DNA of 5,018 nucleotides, taken from contig JABUUA010000112.1 of assembly GCA_021443405.1 (NCBI GenBank), positions 1 through 5,018 of the forward strand, read 5' to 3'. A model generated the notes under the pieces. It saw only the letters and a program-made list of their open reading frames with translations. It was not told the DNA's origin and searched no databases. This DNA comes from Bacteroidaceae bacterium (GTDB taxonomy: Bacteria > Bacteroidota > Bacteroidia > Bacteroidales > Bacteroidaceae). Made by a program: the position numbers and the translations under genes. Positions 1 through 4,438 of the stretch are shown in pieces; position 1 is the first letter of the stretch; every line of letters starts with the position of its first letter.

Positions 1-56
1 ACGGGTTCTCTGTCCGTCCTGTCTCAGAATAATGTGCCGCGCGGCTGCGCGCATCC

Positions 57-80
57 GATTATTTGATTATTTGATTATTT
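57..80. repeat. Three tandem copies of GATTATTT
   Basis: The unit GATTATTT occurs three times head to tail at 57-64, 65-72 and 73-80 without a mismatch, and AATTTTTT follows. The related string TTGATTATT occurs again at 108-116, inside the loop of the neighbouring hairpin. This is a short AT-rich microsatellite. Copy number in such a tract could vary between strains, and no function can be read from it. Confidence 0.85.
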
Positions 81-85
81 AATTT

Positions 86-133
86 TTTCCCCATTCCGCT
101 TGAAAAATTGATTATTCCGGCGGAATGGGGAAA
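86..133. repeat. Perfect 14-bp inverted repeat (long hairpin)
   Basis: The arm TTTCCCCATTCCGC (86-99) is exactly complementary to GCGGAATGGGGAAA (120-133), leaving a 20-base loop. It lies 65 bases past the stop codon of the minus-strand gene ending at 198, where a transcription terminator would be expected. However, the U-run is on the 5' side of the stem and the A-run on the 3' side in either direction, which is the reverse of a classical intrinsic terminator. It could be an RNA-stabilising 3' hairpin, an atypical terminator, or a dispersed palindromic repeat. Confidence 0.7.
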
Positions 134-140
134 GCAACCT

Positions 141-181
141 GTCTCGCCTTGAGGCTTGCCAAGGATTGAGACTTGCCCAAG
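141..181. repeat. Imperfect tandem repeat with nested hairpin
   Basis: TTGAGGCTTGCCAAG (149-163) is followed, 17 bases on, by TTGAGACTTGCCCAAG (166-181), which differs by one substitution and one inserted base. The same DNA contains nested complementary arms: GTCTC (141-145) with GAGAC (168-172), and inside them CCTTG (147-151) with CAAGG (160-164) around an 8-base loop. On the minus strand the fold begins 25 bases after the stop codon of the gene ending at 198, so it is the first structure its transcript would form. Confidence 0.55.
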
Positions 182-197
182 CGGTCGTGGCTTTGTG

Positions 198-1343
198 TTA
201 GAAAGGCTTGAAGGCATTGCCTTCGAGGGGGCTTATTGCCATGCACTCCATCTCTACAAGCCATGCCGGGCGGCATACGGGAGCAAGGGTGATGACGTAA
301 GGGATATGGGGGAAACGCTCGTCGAACAGATGGCGGACGGTAAGGTAGTCGGCGGTGTCGCGCAGATAGACGATGATTTGCATCACGTCGTCGAAGGTGG
401 CGTCGGCTTCCGCCAGCAAGGTCTCCACGTTCTCCCACATGCGATGCGTCTGTTTCACGATGTCGCCGACGTGGAGCACCTGCCCTTTGTTGTCGATGGA
501 CGCCGTGCCGGATATGTACACGTGGCGTCGGTCGCCGAAGTCCAGTGCCACACCTCGCTCGAAGGTGACGCCGTATTCATAGGTCGGGTTGAGGTGCGTG
601 GGGGCGTAGAGGTAGCGTTGCTGCTCGGGGTCGAAGCCTTGCAGTGCATAAGCGCCCAGTTGGATGAGTGCTTGTGTGTCGCCCGGCAGTCCGCCGATGC
701 CCGTGCTGGCAATGTAGTGAGTCTGCTCGGTGAGGCCCTGCTCCACGAAGTTTTCCTTGCGCGCCTTCACCATGCCGGCGTATTGCGTGTCCACATCGCG
801 CACGAAGAACCATGTGCGGACACAGTTCTCGGCGAGCGTGGCACCGAAGCGGGCGAGCCGACTTTCGTACTCCTTGAGCACGCTTTCCGTCTGTGCGGCG
901 CTGTCGCCGTTGGCATCTGTGAGTCCCATCTTCCAGAGATGGCGGTAGCCGTTGTGCTCCACTGCCACCATGCCGTGCTGACACGTGACGGCGGTCTCCG
1001 ACTGAAGGTAGAACCACGCCGCCATCTTCGAACCGTCGAGGGGCTGTTGTTGGATGCAACTCACCGCCACGCAGGGGTCGTCGGTCCGCATCAACGGCTG
1101 TTGGTTCGCGCTGTCGGAAAGGAAGTAACGCTTGAGGATATAGTGGGCGCCGTGCAGTTGAGGCAGGGAGGTCAACTGGTCCTCCACCTCATAGAGACGC
1201 GCCATTTGTCCGGCAAACAATTCGCCGCGAGGCTCCACATGAAGGATGACGTGCCACTCGGTCACGCCTCCCTGCTCGGGGCAGAAAGCAGTGACTTCGG
1301 CCGTAACACCCTGTTCAGCGAAGCTGATTGTATAGTTTTTCAT
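198..1343 (-). CDS. RidA/YjgF-domain protein with chorismatase-like (FkbO/Hyg5/XanB2) architecture
   Basis: The protein has 381 residues from the Met at 1343. The C-terminal third (about 265-375) is a recognisable RidA/YjgF/TdcF domain. It has an ISGTAS strand (277-282), a QTHRMWENVETLL helix (298-310), a DDVMQIIVYLRD segment (318-329) and the closing CRPAWLVEMECMAI (357-370). In that last segment Arg358 and Glu364 match the Arg and nearby Glu of the ligand pocket in enamine/imine deaminases. The N-terminal 260 residues are not a standard Rid domain. The segment around 177-218 (RTWFFVRDVD, then KARKENF, then ASTGIGG) resembles the middle of FkbO/Hyg5/XanB2 chorismatases, which pair such a region with a YjgF-like fold and release pyruvate from chorismate. 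Family membership of the C-terminal domain is clear, the chorismatase link is inference, and the substrate is unknown. The reading frame is open back to a GTG at 1391, but that extension runs through the -7 promoter element and looks non-coding. No signal peptide is seen, so it is probably cytoplasmic. It appears to be transcribed alone. Confidence 0.8.
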   Translation of the reverse strand: MKNYTISFAEQGVTAEVTAFCPEQGGVTEWHVILHVEPRGELFAGQMARLYEVEDQLTSLPQLHGAHYILKRYFLSDSANQQPLMRTDDPCVAVSCIQQQPLDGSKMAAWFYLQSETAVTCQHGMVAVEHNGYRHLWKMGLTDANGDSAAQTESVLKEYESRLARFGATLAENCVRTWFFVRDVDTQYAGMVKARKENFVEQGLTEQTHYIASTGIGGLPGDTQALIQLGAYALQGFDPEQQRYLYAPTHLNPTYEYGVTFERGVALDFGDRRHVYISGTASIDNKGQVLHVGDIVKQTHRMWENVETLLAEADATFDDVMQIIVYLRDTADYLTVRHLFDERFPHIPYVITLAPVCRPAWLVEMECMAISPLEGNAFKPF

Positions 1344-1347
1344 GTCA

Positions 1348-1355
1348 CAAAGGTA
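1348..1355 (-). promoter_or_regulatory. Bacteroidota -7 element next to the start codon of the RidA-domain gene
   Basis: The minus strand reads TACCTTTG from 1355 to 1348, an exact TAnnTTTG match, only four bases before the ATG at 1343. By the usual spacing, transcription would begin at or within a base or so of the ATG, giving a leaderless mRNA. No TTG is found at the expected -33 position (about 1376), so the promoter is only half supported. Confidence 0.5.
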
Positions 1356-1513
1356 GCAAAATTTTTTGAATTCGCTTGCGATTCGGACCACGAAAAGCTA
1401 AAAAGAAGGGGGCACCGCTGCGGTCGCGGCTTGCGTAGCGACGAAATCAGCGGGGTATTTTGCGCAGGGAACCACCGACCGACCAGCAGACGAGTCGGTC
1501 AGTAGGATAGCGA

Positions 1514-1549
1514 AAATCGGAGGATTCATCGAAACGTTTTCGCCGATTT
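1514..1549. repeat. Nested hairpin downstream of the 1574-2143 gene
   Basis: AAATCGG (1514-1520) pairs with CCGATTT (1543-1549). Directly inside the second arm, CGAAA (1530-1534) pairs with TTTCG (1538-1542) around a 3-base loop. On the minus strand the structure starts about 25 bases after the stop codon at 1574, a plausible place for a terminator or 3' end, although no U-tract follows. Parts of it recur near 2513-2584. Confidence 0.4.
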
Positions 1550-1573
1550 CATCGGAAGAATAGGCTGTTTCTC

Positions 1574-2143
1574 TTAGTTGTTTTCCGCGGGACATACAGA
1601 CGTTTCCTCTGTGCTCTCAGTAGCTTTGGCTGCAGACGTCGGGACGCTGACATCGCCAGTGCCCAGATATTTCTGCTTCAGCGCCTGCATCAGTTGGGCT
1701 ACGGCCGGCTCGTCTTTCGCCTGTTCCTCCAGTTCTTCCCACATCATCTTATAGGGATTGGCGCGCTCCACCTCGCTTTCGTCGGCGATTCCCGCGGCCT
1801 CCATGAGGTCTTTGAGCTGGTCTTCGGAGTCGAGCGTCGTGTCGAGTCGGTAAATCACCGAGGAGCCCACGTTGAGATAACGGATGAGGATGCGCAACGT
1901 GTTGTTGTGAATCACGTTGTACATCATGGCCGACCACTTGTGAGGCGGTAGTCCGTAGAGCGTTTTCTGCGCATATTTGTCGAAATCGTTCAGCACGCGC
2001 CAGATGTATTCGTTGCACAACTCCACGCAGGTGTTCGTGGTCTTGGAGTCGAGAAGACTTTGGAAACGGCGTTCGATGTGTGTATATTCCTTGCTGGTGT
2101 AGCCGCCGAGTTGCTTGATAATTCGTTCTCTCAGTGTCATCAT
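1574..2143 (-). CDS. Conserved-looking hypothetical protein, mostly helical
   Basis: I do not recognise this 189-residue protein. It has no signal peptide and no strongly hydrophobic segment, so it is probably cytoplasmic. Residues 1-160 look like a compact, mainly helical domain rich in aromatic and charged residues, with motifs such as RERIIKQLGGYTSKEY (5-20) and CNEYIWRVLNDFDKYA (43-58). The stretch 131-156 is a charged helix (YKMMWEELEEQ). The last 30 residues (about 161-189) form a Ser/Thr/Glu-rich, probably disordered tail. The start is taken as the first of two adjacent ATG codons (2143; 2140 is equally possible). The frame continues upstream to 2320, but those extra 59 codons cross the promoter element at 2205-2212 and read like non-coding sequence. 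It has its own promoter element and no close partner gene, so context gives no function. Confidence 0.75.
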   Translation of the reverse strand: MMTLRERIIKQLGGYTSKEYTHIERRFQSLLDSKTTNTCVELCNEYIWRVLNDFDKYAQKTLYGLPPHKWSAMMYNVIHNNTLRILIRYLNVGSSVIYRLDTTLDSEDQLKDLMEAAGIADESEVERANPYKMMWEELEEQAKDEPAVAQLMQALKQKYLGTGDVSVPTSAAKATESTEETSVCPAENN

Positions 2144-2204
2144 ATCGTTGTCAAAGTGTGTGTTTGCGCCCGTCGTCGGGAGCGGGCAACAGGGTTTTCG
2201 GCTG

Positions 2205-2212
2205 CAAAGGTA
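2205..2212 (-). promoter_or_regulatory. Bacteroidota -7 element for the 1574-2143 gene
   Basis: The minus strand reads TACCTTTG from 2212 to 2205, matching TAnnTTTG. Transcription would start near 2201, giving a leader of about 58 bases. No TTG occurs at the expected -33 position. The leader contains a small GCCCG/CGGGC hairpin and no Shine-Dalgarno sequence in front of the paired ATG codons. The element fixes the gene start downstream of it and argues against the longer reading frame. Confidence 0.5.
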
Positions 2213-2433
2213 CAACAAATTCCGCATATTTCCTTGGGGAGGCAGGCGCGAGATGCGGGCGGCGGCGTGTTTTCTGCTGAAGAATTGATTTTCGTCAAGC
2301 GCATGGTAAGTAAAACGCAACTTTTGCTGACACTTTACACGTCGTGTTGTGGTTTCGCTTTCTTTTTGCCGACGGATTCCGGACGAAATTTCGAGTGAAA
2401 TAGAACGAGCGGACGACTGTCAGCGGTCAATAA

Positions 2434-2464
2434 GGGGTCAAAACCCGGCTTCCGCGGTGACCCC
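2434..2464. repeat. Perfect 7-bp inverted repeat
   Basis: GGGGTCA (2434-2440) is complementary to TGACCCC (2458-2464) across a 17-base loop that is itself GC-rich. No U-tract follows on either strand, so I do not call it a terminator. Confidence 0.5.
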
Positions 2465-2489
2465 ACGGAGGACATGCGCACGTCTGAGC

Positions 2490-2531
2490 CCATTCGTCTA
2501 AGAAAAAAGGTCGATTCATCGGGACGAATGG
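2490..2531. repeat. Perfect 9-bp inverted repeat
   Basis: CCATTCGTC (2490-2498) is exactly complementary to GACGAATGG (2523-2531), with a 24-base spacer containing an A-run (AGAAAAAAGG). The arms could form an RNA hairpin or serve as two half-sites for a regulator. There is no gene start nearby on the plus strand, and on the minus strand the nearest start is at 2143, so a direct operator role is doubtful. Confidence 0.5.
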
Positions 2532-2615
2532 AGCGATTCAACCGCATGTTTTTGCCGGTTTTTCGGGGTGTTTCCGCCGATTTCCGAAGTCGCCTTTTCC
2601 CAACCGCCTAATTTT

Positions 2616-2688
2616 CAACGGACAGAAAACCTTGCGTACGTCGCGCAGAAGCGGACGACCGTGCTGAATTTTATTTTGCAGTCCGTTG
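2616..2688. repeat. Perfect 8-bp inverted repeat with wide spacing
   Basis: CAACGGAC (2616-2623) and GTCCGTTG (2681-2688) are exact complements separated by 57 bases, and the pairing extends outward by G-T wobble. It may be the closing stem of a larger RNA fold, but chance pairing is more likely for arms this far apart. Confidence 0.35.
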
Positions 2689-2736
2689 GAACGACCCGCG
2701 GTTTGACATTTTGTCACTGGGGGAGGGTTGGATCTT

Positions 2737-2753
2737 GCCCAGACGTTGTGGGC
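2737..2753 (-). terminator. Possible hairpin past the end of the cytochrome c synthase gene
   Basis: On the minus strand GCCCA (2753-2749) pairs with TGGGC (2741-2737) around a 7-base loop, starting 21 bases after the stop codon at 2775. A second small dyad, TGACA/TGTCA with a 3-base loop (2704-2716), follows. Neither is followed by a U-tract. Position is the main argument for a 3'-end role. Confidence 0.25.
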
Positions 2754-2774
2754 CTGTTCCGCCGATGCGTGCGG

Positions 2775-3911
2775 TCAGGCATAAGAGTGAAGACCGGCCA
2801 GGAAATAGTTGACCCCGAAGTACGTCATCAGTACCACGAGGAAGGCCGCCAGCATGTAAGTGTTCCAGACAAGCGGTCGGCGAAACGCGGGCAACGAGGC
2901 GCGGTGGACCGGCACGGCATAGACCATGAGCGTGATGAGTGCCCACACCTCCTTACTGTCCCAGCTCCAGTAGTTGCCCCATGAGATGTTGGCCCACACG
3001 GCGCCCAGAAAAATGCCGATGGACAACAGGCCGAGGGCCACCTTGAGCGTGTGACCTTCGTCGGCAGTCGTGGCGATGTCGGTGCGCCTTCGACCCAACC
3101 AAACGGCGGAGCGCACCGCTTGAAGGAGCAGGAGCGCATAGGCCATGATGACGATGACCACGTGGACAAAGAGCAGGGGCGAGCGCAGGACGGGAATCTG
3201 CGTCCAGCGTCCGTCGAGCACAAAATAGTAGAGACACCAGCCCAACGTAAGGGCGAGGCAGGGCAGGGCTATGCGCCACGAAGGTCGCTTGCGCCGACAA
3301 ATCCACAGAAACGCCACGAGCAACAGACTGTAGCCCGCGTAGGTGACGGGGATGCCGTAAGGGTCGCGGTTGATGATGAGCGTGCTGCCCTGTTCGTCAA
3401 GGTCGTAGGAAGCCTGATAGAAACGCAGAGCGCCGTGGCGGTAGATGCGGTTCATCGACACCTCGGCCGTGTCGCCGTCCACGAGGAACACCGAGACGAA
3501 GTCGCGCGGACGTCCGGTCGTGTCGGCGACGATGCGGAAATGTTGCAGCACCACCGGGCCGTCGAGCCGCTCCAGGTACTGCTGTCCGTTGTGCTCCATC
3601 ACCGCGATGTATTGCGGGATGCCCGTGCGCAGATGCACCGTGCCGCTACGGCCCGTGAGGTGCGACAACAGGGCGCCGGCGAGGATGGTGAGGAAGGCGC
3701 CGTGCAGCAGAAGCACGGCCGGGCGCCGCTCCCTGCGGACAACGAGGTAAATAGCCCCCGCCACGGCGAGCACCGCCCATAGGGCCACGAACCACCACGC
3801 CCCGTAGATGTGCTGGTGGGCAAAGGCTCGGCCGTGTCCGTTCTCTACGAACGTGGCCGCGCCCATCACCACGAGGGTGGCAACATACAAGGTGGCTATG
3901 ATTTTCTTCAT
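2775..3911 (-). CDS. ccsA: Compact CcsBA-type (System II) cytochrome c synthase
   Basis: The protein moves heme across the inner membrane and attaches it to CxxCH apocytochromes c outside. Numbered from the Met at 3911 (378 residues), the front is ResB/CcsB-like: a first membrane segment ending in TFVENGHG (20-27), a WWF segment (39-58) and a third segment carrying His70. A roughly 100-residue periplasmic part (86-187) follows. The back is a complete CcsA-like unit: a segment with His250, the WWD signature WGNYWSWDSKEVW (311-323), His336 at the end of the next segment, and the terminal GVNYFLAGLHSYA with His375. I count about nine membrane segments, a topology that puts the WWD motif, His250 and His375 outside. 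His70/His336 and His250/His375 match the membrane and external heme histidine pairs of larger CcsBA fusions. The oddity is size: the periplasmic ResB part is far shorter than usual. The WWD motif has Ser319 where Pro is common. The frame also allows a start at 3923 (four more residues). No apocytochrome gene lies in the window. Confidence 0.88.
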   Translation of the reverse strand: MKKIIATLYVATLVVMGAATFVENGHGRAFAHQHIYGAWWFVALWAVLAVAGAIYLVVRRERRPAVLLLHGAFLTILAGALLSHLTGRSGTVHLRTGIPQYIAVMEHNGQQYLERLDGPVVLQHFRIVADTTGRPRDFVSVFLVDGDTAEVSMNRIYRHGALRFYQASYDLDEQGSTLIINRDPYGIPVTYAGYSLLLVAFLWICRRKRPSWRIALPCLALTLGWCLYYFVLDGRWTQIPVLRSPLLFVHVVIVIMAYALLLLQAVRSAVWLGRRRTDIATTADEGHTLKVALGLLSIGIFLGAVWANISWGNYWSWDSKEVWALITLMVYAVPVHRASLPAFRRPLVWNTYMLAAFLVVLMTYFGVNYFLAGLHSYA

Positions 3912-4017
3912 CCGTCGGTGCATAGAAATCGCGCTGTCGCGCCGCGGTCGGTGGGCGGAAGCGGACCGTCGGCCGGCCCGTCGCCCCCGTGTGGTGCGGG
4001 CGTTCGTTGCGGTCTTG

Positions 4018-4048
4018 CAAAGTTATCATATTTTCGGCAAACCTTCAA
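4018..4048 (-). promoter_or_regulatory. Promoter of the CcsBA gene (TTG-N20-TAACTTTG)
   Basis: On the minus strand a TTG (4048-4046 region, within TCTTGAAGG) lies exactly 20 bases upstream of TAACTTTG (4025-4018). This fits the Bacteroidota -33/-7 consensus with normal spacing. Transcription would begin near 4014, leaving a GC-rich leader of about 90-100 bases before the start codon. It diverges from the tat promoter. Confidence 0.65.
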
Positions 4049-4104
4049 GACTTTTCCCCACTATTTGCGCAACAGCGCCGCAGCGCGCGGGTCGTTCGGC
4101 AGGG

Positions 4105-4116
4105 TCGGCGCGCCGA
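4105..4116. promoter_or_regulatory. 12-bp perfect palindrome between divergent promoters
   Basis: TCGGCGCGCCGA (4105-4116) is its own reverse complement. It lies about 80 bases upstream of the CcsBA -7 element and about 70 upstream of the tat -7 element. A partly overlapping dyad, TTCGGC (4095-4100) with GCCGAA (4112-4117), shares its right arm. It could be an operator, but the surrounding DNA is GC-rich and such palindromes can arise by chance. Confidence 0.3.
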
Positions 4117-4163
4117 ATCGCTACAAAAACAACGGTGGTCGGCATCAGTTTCCTTGGGAACGA

Positions 4164-4195
4164 TTTGGGAGAAAGCGAGAGTTTTTGTAAATTTG
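4164..4195 (+). promoter_or_regulatory. Promoter of tatAC (TTTG-N20-TAAATTTG)
   Basis: TTTG at 4164-4167 is followed after exactly 20 bases by TAAATTTG at 4188-4195, a full match to the Bacteroidota -33/-7 consensus. Transcription would begin near 4199, leaving a leader of about 30 bases. That leader (4201-4228) is almost pure A/T, with no Shine-Dalgarno sequence, as is common for well-translated genes in this phylum. Confidence 0.75.
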
Positions 4196-4228
4196 TCCAG
4201 CATATAATCCATAATAATATATAAGTAT

Positions 4229-4438
4229 ATGACGAAATTTCTATTTCTTGGCAACTTGGGAACGGGCGAAATCATCGTCATCGCCCTGGTGGTGCTGCTG
4301 CTCTTCGGCGGTAAGAAGATTCCCGAACTGATGCGCGGTCTGGGCAAGGGCGTGAAGAGTTTCAAGGACGGACTGAACGAAGTGGAGAAGCAGATAGAAT
4401 CTGCGCCCGAGGACAAGCAGGAAGAGAAGAAGGAATGA
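4229..4438 (+). CDS. tatA: Sec-independent protein translocase subunit TatA
   Basis: TatA is the pore-forming or membrane-weakening subunit of the twin-arginine translocase, which exports folded proteins. The 69-residue protein has the standard plan: a short outward N-terminus, one membrane helix (about 12-27), the FGGKKIPEL hinge (26-34), an amphipathic helix (35-55, GLGKGVKSFKDGL) and a short charged tail ending in EEKKE. Glu14 sits 12 residues before the Phe-Gly of the hinge, the place of the polar residue early in the TatA/TatB helix. An acidic residue there is TatB-like and is also seen in single TatA proteins that do both jobs. No separate tatB lies between tatA and tatC. The stop codon overlaps the tatC start (ATGA, 4435-4438), so the two genes are translationally coupled and share the promoter at 4164-4195. 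Confidence 0.95.
   Translation: MTKFLFLGNLGTGEIIVIALVVLLLFGGKKIPELMRGLGKGVKSFKDGLNEVEKQIESAPEDKQEEKKE

Larger units (their letters stand above)
1..197. other. Gene-free, repeat-rich region downstream of the RidA-domain gene
   Basis: I see no convincing gene here. The stretch holds a 10-base GC palindrome (GCCGCGCGGC, 36-45), three head-to-tail copies of an 8-base unit (57-80), a long hairpin (86-133), and an imperfect 17-base-period repeat that can also fold as a nested hairpin (141-172). Read on the minus strand, all of this lies immediately 3' of the gene ending at 198. The region may therefore end or stabilise that transcript, but no canonical stem followed by a U-tract is present on either strand. 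Confidence 0.6.
1344..1573. other. Intergenic region between the two left-hand minus-strand genes
   Basis: This 230-base gap contains the -7 element of the downstream gene and two hairpin-forming stretches (1477-1500 and 1514-1549). I see no reliable coding frame. A 65-codon minus-strand frame across it lacks domain-like character and would overlap the end of the neighbouring gene. Confidence 0.6.
2144..2774. other. Long gene-free region with several inverted repeats
   Basis: About 630 bases separate the two flanking minus-strand genes. The left end carries the promoter element of the 1574-2143 gene. From 2434 onward, dyad symmetries follow one another: 2434-2464, 2490-2531, 2616-2688, 2704-2716 and 2737-2753. 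Open frames here on both strands have no domain-like composition and no promoter or leader that I can identify. The region could hold a small structured RNA or a decayed gene, but I recognise no known RNA family (RNase P RNA, tmRNA and SRP RNA signatures were not seen). Confidence 0.55.
3912..4228. other. Divergent intergenic region between ccsBA and tatA
   Basis: This 317-base region holds two outward-facing promoters (minus at 4018-4048, plus at 4164-4195) and, between them, a perfect 12-base palindrome at 4105-4116. Overlapping plus-strand frames here are antisense to, or upstream of, the real genes and have no protein-like character. The arrangement would let one regulator act on both transcripts. 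Confidence 0.6.

Noticed and set aside
36..45. 10-bp palindrome GCCGCGCGGC considered as an operator
   Set aside because: It lies in a very GC-rich patch where such palindromes are common, and no gene start or promoter is visible beside it in the window.
1477..1500. 7-bp hairpin GACCGAC/GTCGGTC considered as a terminator
   Set aside because: The stem is perfect with a 10-base loop, but no U-tract follows on either strand and a closer hairpin (1514-1549) fits the gene end better.
156..1505. 449-codon plus-strand open frame opposite the RidA-domain gene
   Set aside because: It is antisense to a gene with a recognisable domain. Its protein has no domain-like pattern and no promoter or leader. 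Codon bias of the real gene on the other strand explains the lack of stops.
1398..1595. 65-codon minus-strand frame between the two left-hand genes
   Set aside because: It overlaps the end of the 1574-2143 gene, crosses two hairpins, has no recognisable motif and has no leader or promoter of its own.
2144..2320. N-terminal extension of the 1574-2143 gene
   Set aside because: The extra 59 codons run through a TAnnTTTG promoter element and give a sequence unlike the rest of the protein.
2335..2547. 70-codon minus-strand frame in the gene-free region
   Set aside because: The composition is Arg/Ser/Pro-rich with no domain-like pattern, and it spans both arms of two inverted repeats. Short frames like this are expected by chance.
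2568..2984. 138-codon plus-strand frame
   Set aside because: Its second half is antisense to the CcsBA gene and the first half has no protein-like pattern or promoter.
3051..3782. 243-codon plus-strand frame opposite the CcsBA gene
   Set aside because: It is an antisense shadow. The opposite strand encodes conserved membrane segments and the WWD motif.
3808..4224. Plus-strand frames across the ccsBA-tatA intergenic region
   Set aside because: They overlap both divergent promoters and the CcsBA start, are Arg-rich, and show no motif.
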